Assembly: GCA_029255685.2 (NCBI GenBank)
Contig: CM055315.2
Location: forward strand, 52,977,358 to 53,041,357
Reading direction: 5' to 3'
Source: Silene conica
Lineage: Eukaryota > Streptophyta > Magnoliopsida > Caryophyllales > Caryophyllaceae
DNA length: 64,000 nt
Positions within the stretch are counted from its first letter, which is position 1; every line of letters begins with the position of its first letter. Positions 33,741-44,504 of this stretch are shown in pieces. The notes under the pieces were generated by a model that saw only the letters and a list, made by a program, of their open reading frames with translations, did not search any database and was not told the DNA's origin. Made by a program: the position numbers and the translations under genes.

Positions 33741-34746
33741 ATGCTTATATATCAAGTCAAATGGGAGCAAAATTGATTTCTTGATATTGTATGTTGATGA
33801 CATACTTTTGATTGGAAACGACATTCCTCTCTTATCTTCGGTGAAAGTATGGTTAAAGAACCATTTCCAGATGAAAGATCTGGGTGAGGCACAACGCATT
33901 TTGGGGATCCGTATCTATAGGGATAGATCACGACGGATGTTATCATTAAGTCAGGAGTCTTATATAGATAAAATTCTTGATAGGTTCAACATGACCAACT
34001 CCAAGAAGGGGTACCTTCCGATGACCACAAGGATGCATTTGAGTAAAACTCAGGCACCCAAGACACCGGAAGAGCAAGAGCGCATGAGTCGTGTTCCTTA
34101 TGCATCAGCAGTAGGATCGATCATGTATGTCATGATGTGCACGCGTCCATACGTGGCATATGCATTGAGTACGACAAGTCGGTACCAAGGCAACCCAGGT
34201 GAAACACACTGGATGGTTGTTAAGAACATCCTTAAGTACTTACGAAGGACTAAGGATTGGATATTGACTTATAGAGGAGACACTAAGCTATGTGCAAACG
34301 GTTACGCAGATGCTAGTTTCCAAACGGATCGAGATGACTCAAAATCTCAATCTGGATTTTTCTTTAATCTTAATGGTGTTGCGGTCAGTTGGAAAAGTTC
34401 CAAACAAAGTGTTATAGCAGATTCTACAACTGAGTCCGAGTACTATGCCGCTTCGGAAGCTGCAAATGAAGCTATATGGATGCGTCAGTTCTTGCAAGGA
34501 CAAAATGTAGTTCCTAGTTCGATTGACCCAATCACCATATTTTGCGACAATAGAGGTGCCATCTTCCAGGCTAAAGAGCCTAAGTCTCACATGATACGAG
34601 ATTACGTGGAGCAAAAGGAGATTGCGATAGACAAGATTGCTTCGGATGACAACATCGCGGACCCTCTTACTAAGCCTTTGAAATATGATAAGCATGAAGG
34701 ACACGTTGTTTCCATGGGAATCAAGCGTGTTCCTGAGTTGTATTAG
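33741..34746 (+). pseudogene. pol: B1 RT (C-terminal part) and RNase H
   Basis: The frame opens at the G1 LTR border with residues resembling the approach to the Copia RT active site (SSGSKIDFLILYVDDILLIGND), so the N-terminal part of RT is missing. YVDD is intact. Thumb region SQESYIDKILDRFNM, then RTRPDV-like PYASAVGSIMYVMMCTRPYVAYAL. RNase H has YADASF, SKQSVIADSTTESEYYAAS and NIADPLTKPL. Around PKSHMIRDYVEQKEIAI the usual longer Copia sequence seems shortened by roughly a dozen residues. The stop is TAG at 34744-34746. Confidence 0.87.
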
Positions 34747-35525
34747 ATACACATGTATGGATTGGATAAATGTATCATTTCATATATACTATCAATAAAA
34801 TCATCGAATTACTTAATATTTTTTTTATGTGGTTTGTATGACAACTTTGAACACCACAAAGCTAACTGAATTACATTATATCTGTTTTGTCCATAATCGC
34901 CAACATGAGCTGATAACTCTGGCAATTATATTGTGAAATCGATTGATGGTGGGTTCAACGAACCATAAGTCAAAAGGTTGATTGATCGATCACATATACG
35001 AGTTATAATGATATCTCGTAGGACACCATGACCACATAATGGAGTCCTAAATGTTTAACAACATTCGGTGCCAGATCGTGGATTGGACGTCCATAGTGTT
35101 CCCAGAGTAGATTCTTTTGACTATCGACTGCTTCTTGAGATTAAAGGCAGTTTTTGGGTGACTTTGGTTTCTTTCTCATGGTCGACCGTAACAGGCGGCT
35201 AAGTAGATTTTTACTGGGTCATTTCATACTGCGCTTCTATCTGCAGGATTTGAGTTGAGGAAAATATCCAGCTTTTATCAAAGTTTTATTACTTCTCAGG
35301 GCCACTCGAGGAGCTGTAACTGAAATGCATGGCCATGCTCGAATTATTATTCGTTATCAGTTAAGTTACTCTCTAGTCGAGAAAACCACTTTTTGATACT
35401 GATCACTTGTAAGATACGACCTTTGCGAGGTGAGGACTTTGCAAATTGTTTTACATTGAGTGGGAGAAATTTATGGATATGAGAATCGGTTATCACACAT
35501 ACACTTGTAAGGACAAGTGGGAGAT
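34747..35525 (+). other. 3' untranslated region and PPT of B1
   Basis: No ORF. It carries blocks shared with the gag-only elements: GATTGATCGATCACATA near 34980, GGGCCACTCGAGGAG near 35300, the palindrome GCATGGCCATGC at 35327-35338 and the PPT GGACAAGTGGGAGAT at 35511-35525. Confidence 0.75.
35327..35338. other. Self-complementary motif upstream of the PPT (B1 copy)
   Basis: GCATGGCCATGC, a perfect 12-bp palindrome, in the same context (GAAATGC...GCTCG) as GCGTGGCCACGC in A2 and C. The two changes are compensatory. Confidence 0.75.
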
Positions 35526-35756
35526 TGTTGGAGCCACTGTCCTCCACAGTTAGTGTGATAACAATATAAATATCTTACAGGTTCACAGGGTATACTTAGT
35601 ATGATAATTAGTTGATTAACGTTTATCGATAACGGTTGGCTTGCTAAAAGTTTGACGTTATTGTCATATAGATGACCGTGATCATTTGGTCCCTAAAGGT
35701 CACACCTAGAGGATGTGTTTGAGAGATGTAATTATATGAAAATATAATTATATTGA
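35526..35756 (+). repeat. Truncated 3' LTR of B1
   Basis: First 231 bp only, matching 10794-11024. It stops at ATATTGA where the A2 leader begins. Confidence 0.9.
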
Positions 35757-38068
35757 CATAAAAATAATTTTATGGATTTTTATTGTTCATGTTTATATTT
35801 ATTTGTATATTATTGAAGTTTAAATCGGTTTAAACAAACAACTAATGAGAAAAATAGTGAAACTTAGTTTATGACCGAGATTTTTTGATATGTTCTCACA
35901 TGCATATTTTATATATTGTATAAAAATTTTCGTAACAAATAATGTTATTATGCATGGATTATGATTTTTATGAGATAAATAGTCATAATATGAGTTAAAA
36001 TGGGTATAGGAGGTTATATTTCGAATCTAACCTTGAAACTTTTATGAGAAGTCACATGCAATATATACAGTACCTATAAAAAATTTCGGACTTATTGGAC
36101 TAATTTTGCATGATTAATGATTTTATAGTAAAAATCACATTAATAGTGACTCAAATTCGACTTTAATAGTTGGAGTTGGACTTTTGCCATAAACGTTTTA
36201 CACAATATCACATGCAATATTTACAGAATGTATAAAGATTTTGGGAATTTGTTCTCGAATGATGCATGATTTATGATTTTAATGGTTAAAATCGGCTATA
36301 GAATGACTTATTGTTTTAAAAATAGTTAATCTTAAGATTATGGCATAAAATTTTACCCATAGATTTCTTATATGATAGGAACATCAGATCTAAAAGTTGG
36401 ATATCAAAAAGTTTCTGTTTTTATGATTATTAATTTTTATGAGTTAAATAGTTAATAATCGTAATTTTTGAGTCATAAAATAAAAATTTCGAGTATGGTC
36501 TGTAATTTTTGATCATTTCCAGATTCTAAAATGTATTTAAGGATGACTAAAAATTTATAGCAATTTGTTACAAGTTTTTATAATTTAAATCGGATTTTTA
36601 ACCATAAAAACGCTTTTATACGATTTATTTAAGAAAAAAACTAAATCTTTTTGCATGAGACCATTTTATTAACTTCTGAAAATTTTAGAAATTTCCAGAA
36701 AGTTTAAAATTTTAAATTTTAAATTTCGAATTTTTATTGACTCATGTGGCCATGTTTCGTTTATTTTCCCTTAAATACAAGTAATTCATGAACAATAATG
36801 CAAAATCAAGTTGAATCATGATCAAACATTAGTAGAGACTAAACGTTGATTCCTAAAGTATGTTGGGATGATTAACTTTGACATAAATGAGATTTATGTA
36901 ATTTTGATGATTTTAATAGTTAAGATCACGCATATCCGTAAAAACCGTAAACAAATATGAAATATTTGCTCCCATAATGCGATTTGGCATTAAAAATTGA
37001 GCATGTGCATACATATATTATTATTGCATTTTATTTAATATGAATGTTATATTTGAATGTTTTTATATAATTTGGAATTATGTAAATTTCTTAGTATGGC
37101 CTTAGTTTTAATCAATATTACCCGTAATGAAAGGGAATATTGATTCGGTTGTAATTTATGTGATCTCGTATCACGGGTTTGTAATTTAATTTAAATTTCA
37201 GTTTTACTATAGAATAGTTGTAATATTTTATTGTAATTCCGAAGATTCAAAAGACGGTGCCATACGGAAAGGAGTTCCGACAAGACGGTGTTTTCTTGGT
37301 TGGCGTGCCTATGAAGTTCAAGGGACCATGGAGCTGGTTTCCGAATTTGTAATAGTTAATTAGTTTTTCTATTACTAGGAAGGCCATACTAGGATTTTAT
37401 TGCTTTATTTTTGCATTATTTATATGTTTTCATGCATAGCCAAATCGCCATAAAACTGCATATTAGTTTAGATCGTTAAAAACGACCGTGTCAATTATAA
37501 TTATCGAGTTCACCAATTTAATTCGCTTAAAGGAGATAGATAATAAATTGACAAGACCTCTATATTAAACAAAACAATTGAGAATTAACCTTACCAAATA
37601 GTAGAACCCATGAGCTTCTATTTCGTGGGGTGCTGCTAGTCCAGTGGGCAGTACGAACCCCATTACGTAGGATAAGTGGGGCGATGAGGTGGATTCAGTC
37701 CAGTGGGCGGATCGCATCTCGATGGAATTGAAATTTGGTTTGTACTTAACGGAAGTGTAGCGGACCAGTGGTCAATGTGTTCCGGGCTAAGATGAATAAA
37801 TAATGATTTTTCCATCGACCAAGAGTTCTATTGTAGAACCGGTTTTTACCCACCAAACCATATCATTGGGTCGGAGTTCCATTGGTTCACGATTTCGGTG
37901 GTATGGGTTTGGGTCTTGGATTCATTTATAAAATTGGATAGAGGTCATTTTATAAATGCTTTGACTTGATAAACATGTTTACAAGTTAAAATTAAAATTA
38001 AAAACGATTAGCATTTAATATCTTCAAATGTTTAATTTTGTAGTTAAGTCTTCAAATCAATATCAATC
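35757..38068 (+). other. Untranslated leader of A2
   Basis: Colinear reverse counterpart of A1 6553-8880, no ORF. The conserved block with AAGACGGTG repeats is at 37236-37350. Confidence 0.8.
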
Positions 38069-38977
38069 ATGACAACTTCCACTACTCCAAACACATCATG
38101 GTTACGATCATTCATGGATCGTTGTAAGTTAGAAAAGAATGGGGCGAACTTCGCCGATTGGGATGCCCAAATTTTGTTGGCCGCAAAAGGTGACGGTAAG
38201 ACCGAATACCTCATCGAAGAATCACCTCCTGAACCTGCAGCTAATGGCACCGCCGCAGCAAGGCGACCTTATGATACCTATCAAAAGGAGTCTGCGGCGA
38301 TAAAAAATGTTTTGATCTTCTCGATGGAGCCAGAACTCCAAAGGAGTGCCATAAATATTGGCACGGCCTATGAGATCTACTCCGGGCTTGTGACAATGTT
38401 CTCGAAGGCTTCGAGAATTGTCCAATACGAGGCGGCATCGGGCTTCTTTGATCTCAACCTTAAGGAGGGGCAAAAGGTTAGCCCACATGTGCTCAAGTTA
38501 ATTGAGCATGTAGAAACCCTAAGGATGAATCAAGTGGACATTCCTAAGGAACTTGTGATTGACAGAATCCTCCACTCCTTGTCTAAGGTGAAAACTTATG
38601 TGCAATTCCGGGTGAATTTCAACATGAGGAACCAAGACTCCTCTCTTGATGAATTGCCCAATATGATTGTGCAAGCGGAAAGGGACATGGGCCTAAATGT
38701 TAGTGCCCCTAAGGATGTGCTCAACATTAATATTAAGAGCAAGGGGTAGTTCAAAAGGAAGGGTAAGACAAAAGGGGAGCAACCTTCCAAAGGTTCAAAG
38801 AAAGTGTCTTCTGAGGCAAGCACCTCAAATCCCAACAAGAGCTCTCATCAAGGAGCCAAGTGCTTTTATTGCAATGGCAAAGGACATTGGAAGATGAACT
38901 GTTCCAAATACCTCAGCGATCTCAAAGCTGGGAAAATTCATCCAGTTGGTACAATAACTATCGCAATTTTATGTTAA
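38069..38977 (+). pseudogene. gag: A2 gag with a nonsense codon
   Basis: The start gives MTTSTTPNTSWLRSFMDRCK, nearly the same as A1 Gag. An AAG-to-TAG type change at 38747-38749 ends the frame after SKG. The frame then continues through FKRKGKTKG to an intact knuckle CFYCNGKGHWKMNC and a TAA at 38975. The candidate intron acceptor seen in A1 (GAATTAG) is GAATTAA here, so both the product and the splice site have decayed. Confidence 0.88.
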
Positions 38978-41900
38978 TCTCAACTAATGTATTATGATAC
39001 AAATTTGTGATATGGATGCTCTTCTGATTTGAATTAAGGCATGAAAGCAAAGATAAGGGAAAGGAAAAACAAGCATGATGGATCAATGGGAACTAAGGGT
39101 AGCTCCCCTCGGGATGATCAAGGAGCTTTGTTTTTTACTTATTTTGCTAGTATTTCAAAGTGTTGTAAGAACAATTTAGAACCTATGTTTCATTTACTTG
39201 TAGGACACGGAAAGTAATCCTTGAACAATTTGTTGTAATTTGGATGATGTAGTGACTTGGTTTTCCACCCAAGTCACTATCGGTTTTATAATTATGTTCT
39301 TAATTAGTTTAAACACTTGCAAATTACAAACATAGAATAAAATTGATTGTCATACTTCAAAGTATGATCTTTGGAAATCGAATAAGTATGGGATACTTAT
39401 CTCGAAATTATTGAGTTTAGAACTCAATTAAGAGGAAAAGTTATCAACCATCCAAAACTATCTAAGCTTTAATCGAATATTTTTCTGTAATAAATCATAA
39501 GGGTACACAAACCAACATCAAAGTCATTGCTTGTGGCCTTAGTGGCTATCTTGGATAATGATATGATATTATAATTACAAAGATAGAGTGGGAGAAATTT
39601 GAAAAAGCCACAAATAGCATATGATTTTGATTAGCACAATAGATATGATCTATTGGTGAATAGTAGGATTTATTGTGTTTTGGTTGTGTGAAAGATTTAG
39701 AAGGTAGATTGAGTTGTGGATGGGATCTACGATTTGAGAAAATCTACGTCTTATGATTTTAAAAAGGTAGATTAAGTTGTGGATAAGATCTACGATTTGG
39801 TAAAAATCTACGCTTTATTATCCCAACGGCCCCGGCCCTGGAGGATATTTTAAGAATAAATTCTTAAAGCTAGTAACGAAAAATTCTATACATGGATAGG
39901 ATCCATGATAGAGTCCTCGTACAGTATAAGATAAGATAAATGTGGAGAACTGAAAGTTCCCACACACAAAAATTATATACCATAAGAAAAGACTCTTATA
40001 GAAACTACGGGAGGACACTCGAAGAAAATTATTCAAAAGATTTTGCAAAGGCTCAAGAAAGGGTTCTTGGATTTAGATGGTGATCTCAATGTGGCAATGC
40101 AAATTCTAAAACCCATGAAATTTATAAGATATACATGCTAATAAATAAGATTTATTGAGAGAAGCATAGGTTGACATGTGGATGTCTACAGTCTTCAAAG
40201 TTAAGGGTAACTTTGTTGAAAGTAGTGAAAGAATTTCATTGAGAATGAATTCAGTAAACTCAATAACCGCTTTTCAAAAGAGTATTTGAAAATGATGTGA
40301 CTATTAGCACATATGGTTAGTCCCAACCATTTTAATTCATTAAATGTTAAGGAACATTGAATTAAGTGGGAGCTTTATGATTTACGGTTAAATGTAAAGT
40401 TCAGTGGGAGTTCTCGCACCAGGATTTGAACCTATTGAGTCATGGGAATGACTTTGGGATTCTCAGAATCAGGCAAGAGCAATAGTTTAGTGGGAGTAAA
40501 CGTTATCTAAAACAACTCATTGCTCGTTTGGAATGAAGCATTGATACTTATGAAAAGTATACGAGTTTTCAATTCTAGATGACAAATTGATATGATCTGA
40601 ATCTAATTAAACATGGGATGTTTAATTGAGATTGTAAAAGACGTCTTGTTTATAAAGTATTAAGGTTGTTCATAGAGATGAAGAGAGTTTTACAATGATG
40701 AGATAATGGAAATTTATCGAACCTTAAGGTACTGTTTTACACGTTTTAAACTGCTAATGTTTTCGCCATTAGTATAATCGTGTAAAGCTGGATGCGCGCC
40801 ACTTGCAGGATAACCTGTTGAGCAGGTGTTAAATCAATGATTAAACCTTGATGAATTGTCAAAGTATTCTCCAATGGAGATGATAGACAAATTCAAGATT
40901 TTGGAAGATAACTTAGTTGTATGGTAAAAGGTTTACAATGACTCAAGTTCCAAGATATCAAGCAAAGATTTATGACAGTCTTTGGCTTACATTCATTGAC
41001 TATGCATCTCAATGACTTGTATTTTAACTACATGGTCATCACAAGATTCTACAAAATGTATAAGTTCACAAATTATGTAAAAGCATTGCTGTGGCTGGGA
41101 GTTACACAATGCACATAATCTTATTCACTAGTCATGAGATGACTTATCTCTTTCAGATCAAAGAGCATATACGGATATGATCCGCAGAGTGAACGCTCGC
41201 ACGTGGTAAACTTGGTTAACCCGAAATGAAGATAATTACAATAATAAAAAAGGTAAACGTGAGACCCTTAAGCTCATTGTAAATTAAATGGTGTTCAAAA
41301 GTTGACCACTTGGATTGTGTAATCCACTAATTGTTTGAGTTATTTGTAACTCACGAAAGGTCAAGTAAAATTCAAATGGGATGGTAAAACCATATTGAAC
41401 CCCATTAAAGTGAATTGAATTATCATGACCTCGCCCCTAGTTGCTTAAGTGAGGTGACGTCTCAATGCAACTAGATGTGTGATGCGATTGATGGCGAGTT
41501 CAATTGCCATAGAGCCATACGGGATGACTAATCGATCGCATATGCATAGACATGTTAAGATACATTTTACCGGGCTAATGACCGCTGATAGAGCTATGAC
41601 ATACTCTTATTAAAAGACTGCATGGTCGTGGCGGGAGCATCTATCGTGTTTCACATGAGTCAGTTGTTGGACTAATGACTGTTCTCTAAGGTGGCATAGT
41701 TTTCAGATTAACTTTGATTTATGTCCTAACACCTTCGTAACTAGGGTTTATAAGGACATATTTTGGGTTATAATGGGATGTGGCCAGCCGGAAGGAATAG
41801 GTCGATTAGGAATTGTCCACCCCTTGTCAGAGTTGAGAAATATCTCTAGGCCACTCGAGGAGAATATTAACTAGAAATGCGTGGCCACGCTCGGAAGGTA

Positions 41901-42067
41901 TCGATGGTATATAATTCCGGTCAGTAGTTATAGCTCCAGATCGAGAAAAACCACTCTAGATTAAATCAATTGCGGGCACGACCTGAGAGGACGCCATGCA
42001 TTGAGTTGGAGATAGTATTAGGGCAAGAGAATTGGTGACACACACTTGTCTCGGACAAGTGGGAGAT
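38978..42067 (+). other. Non-coding 3' region and PPT of A2
   Basis: Colinear with A1 2541-5543. It holds the palindrome GCGTGGCCACGC (41879-41890) and the PPT GACAAGTGGGAGAT (42054-42067). Confidence 0.8.
41879..41890. other. Self-complementary motif upstream of the PPT (A2 copy)
   Basis: GCGTGGCCACGC, perfect 12-bp palindrome, 178 nt before the 3' LTR. Confidence 0.75.
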
Positions 42068-42156
42068 TGTTGGAGGAAGTGTCCTCGACAATAGTGTGTT
42101 GACATAATTAAAACTCATTTGAATGAAATACAACTGGGAGTGTTACTCTTTTAAAG

Positions 42157-42236
42157 TCAACCGATCAACATTTACCGATAATGATTGGCTGTCCAGAGTT
42201 TGACATTATCGTCATATGATGGTGGTGATCAGTTGA
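42157..42236 (+). other. LTR double hairpin (A2)
   Basis: Outer stem TCAACCGATC (42157-42166) with GATCAGTTGA (42227-42236), one mismatch. Inner stem CGATAATG (42176-42183) with CATTATCG (42204-42211), perfect. Confidence 0.65.
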
Positions 42237-42668
42237 TTCCTTAAGGTCATATCTTTAGGGAATTCCTTCTCAATGGAATAATTAATTAATGTCGTATTGG
42301 ATACGAATTAATTAATAAACTGGGAATTTGGAAATAATTTTTACATGAAAAATATTTTATAATGGGATTATAAAAATAACGGTCAAAGTAATAAAATCGT
42401 TTTTATTACCCGGTTTTTGTTTATTCGTTTAGGAAATGATTAAATTGAGAATTAACACGGTTGATCATAAAATTACAAAGAGTTGTAGTTAAAATTATGA
42501 TATTACATTTTATAAGATAGTAATTTCGAATTACTCGAGGAATTATTTAAATGTTATAAAATTGTGAATTATTAATTTTAATGAGTTAAAATTGCATAAT
42601 TAACAAATTGGTTCATGTGTTATGGGACATGTGTGACATGTTACAAATTAACACAATTGACAAAGTTA

Positions 42669-42694
42669 AAATGGGTCTATAATAAGACCCATTT
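42669..42694 (+). other. LTR inverted repeat, position +600 type (A2)
   Basis: AAATGGGTC (42669-42677) and GACCCATTT (42686-42694), perfect 9-bp stem around TATAATAA, 601 nt from the LTR start. Confidence 0.6.
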
Positions 42695-43280
42695 AAACCG
42701 TGAAAGTGGAGTATGTAGGTGAGGTTGTGTGTGTGAGTGAATAAGTAGATTGAGTGTATTATGCAAAAGGAATATTGTGTAAGGCATATTCTAGCTTTTG
42801 TGTAAGAGAGGAAGGGGCATGCATTGGTTCCCTTGGCTTGGCATGGCCGGCCTAATGCACTCAAAAGAGAGCATGTTTTTGCTCTATATAATACATACAC
42901 ACACCTCGCAAATTACTTAGTCTTTTGCAAGTTAGAAAATTGTTCATCTCATGCAAATAGATACTACAACTTCATCCTCTATTTTCTCCTAGTAAAATAA
43001 TTTTTCTAGGAAATTAATTATTTCCAATACTAATAATATTAAGGGTAATATTATTAATATTTCTAGTTTACTAATACAATTTTTCTAGTAACAAAAATTG
43101 TGTTGGTTTGAGATCGGGTCCTTGATACGCATCTTTTGGAGACGATTTTGTCTTAGATCGTTGTAAGGGTATTTCGGTTTTTGAAGACTCATATTGTTGG
43201 GAAATGTGTCCTCAACAACAGTGCGATCACGTAATTAAATCTCATGACGAGAATGCGCAAGGGATGATACGAATTATTAG

Positions 43281-43360
43281 TCAACTGACCAACATTAATC
43301 AGTAATGATTGGCTAGCTAGAGTTTGACATTACTGTCGTATGACGGTGGTGGTCAGTTGA
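43281..43360 (+). other. LTR double hairpin (C 5' LTR)
   Basis: Outer stem TCAACTGACC (43281-43290) with GGTCAGTTGA (43351-43360), perfect 10 bp. Inner stem CAGTAATG (43300-43307) with CATTACTG (43328-43335), perfect 8 bp. The 3' LTR copy is at 50321-50400. Confidence 0.75.
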
Positions 43361-43795
43361 TCCCTTTAGGTCACACCTTTAGGACAATTCCCTTAATTGA
43401 TAAAGTGATCAAATGTATATTGATACGATTTGATCATATTCCTTAAACTCGTATATCGAGAAATTAGAGGTTAAATCTTAATGTAAGATTTATGTTTAAA
43501 ATTGAAACGTGTCAATTGTTAAACATTGAATGATATTTTAAAATATCGTAATTAGAATGAATTGGGTTATAATTAATACAAAGGTTGTAAATCGTATTGA
43601 CGATAATTATATATAATCATTTTACAATTGTAATTTCGAATTACTTGTCAATTAATAAATAGGATTTATTTAATTATAATATTTATACGATAAATATTTA
43701 TATATATCTATTTTTAAGATAGAATAATTATATTGTATTACATTGTGACATATGAGATGTCACATTTCATACAAATTAAACAATTGACAAATTGT

Positions 43796-43812
43796 AAAAT
43801 GTAGTCCATTTT
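43796..43812 (+). other. LTR inverted repeat, position +600 type (C)
   Basis: AAAATG (43796-43801) and CATTTT (43807-43812), 601 nt from the LTR start. Confidence 0.5.
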
Positions 43813-44492
43813 AAGTGTGATTTGGGCGGCTAAGTGGAGGTAGTTGTAGTTGATTAGTGTTTTAATTAAACATGCTTTAATCATTGTGTTTAAAGCATGT
43901 ATTGGAAACACTAACTAGGCAACCCTATGAAGCATGGGTAAGAGAGTTGTCTCCTCTTTTGTTCTTCTCTATGCCGGCCACACAACCCCCCCAAGACACA
44001 CTTTAAAATAAGTATGAGATACTAACCTCAAAACCCTAGTTCTAATTTGCATAATTTTCTAAGTGTAGAAAATTCAAATAAACTCTTCTTCTCTTCTTAG
44101 CCGAAAAATCACCAAGCAAGGAGAGATTATTCAACCTCTAAAATACTTATTATAAGATAATAACTTATACTATTTGTAGTATTAAAATTACATTCTAATA
44201 AGAGTGATTAGAATTATTTAAGGAAGAAACCGATTTCTATTCTAGCAAAATACAAGGCTTCGGTTTATTGAGGAATTGTCTTGGTGCATCCAAAGGAGGT
44301 ATTCTATTTTGGGTACTCGGAGGATCATCCTTGCTAAACATTTGGACCGTGTGTAAGGGTTCAAATACTCTCCTTATTTCCGCATTATTAGCATGCATAA
44401 GATCGTTTTAACATGTAAATTAATATGTTAATCACAAGGTTAGTTTAGTATGACTAAATTTAGTTTATGAGCAACTAATAAAACCTAACAAT

Positions 44493-44504
44493 TGGTATCA
44501 GAGC
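44493..44504 (+). other. Primer binding site of C (initiator tRNA-Met)
   Basis: TGGTATCAGAGC two bases after the LTR end. Confidence 0.93.

Larger units (their letters stand above)
10794..35756 (+). mobile_element. B1: Ty1/Copia element, heavily interrupted
   Basis: Order along the plus strand: 5' LTR 10794-11796, PBS, leader, gag, PR, INT (to 16902), then after nested insertions RT and RNase H (33741-34746), 3' untranslated region, PPT and a truncated 3' LTR (35526-35756). The order PR-INT-RT-RNase H defines Copia. Damage seen: a CACTA insertion in gag, a nonsense codon, a one-base deletion, loss of about the INT C-terminus and N-terminal RT, insertion of G1, and loss of most of the 3' LTR. 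That both halves belong to one element is inferred from orientation and matching domain order. Confidence 0.8.
42068..43194 (+). repeat. 3' LTR of A2, first part
   Basis: Starts TGTTGGAGGAAGTGTCC after the PPT. It is split at CATAT (43190-43194) by C and continues at 51536-51702. Total about 1,294 bp against 1,308 bp in A1. A TATATAAT at 42895-42902 is a possible promoter TATA box. Confidence 0.9.
43195..44490 (+). repeat. 5' LTR of C
   Basis: 1,296 bp, TGTTGGGAAATGTGTCC to AAAACCTAACA, followed by the PBS. It is related to the A and B LTRs only in limited conserved stretches. Confidence 0.96.
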
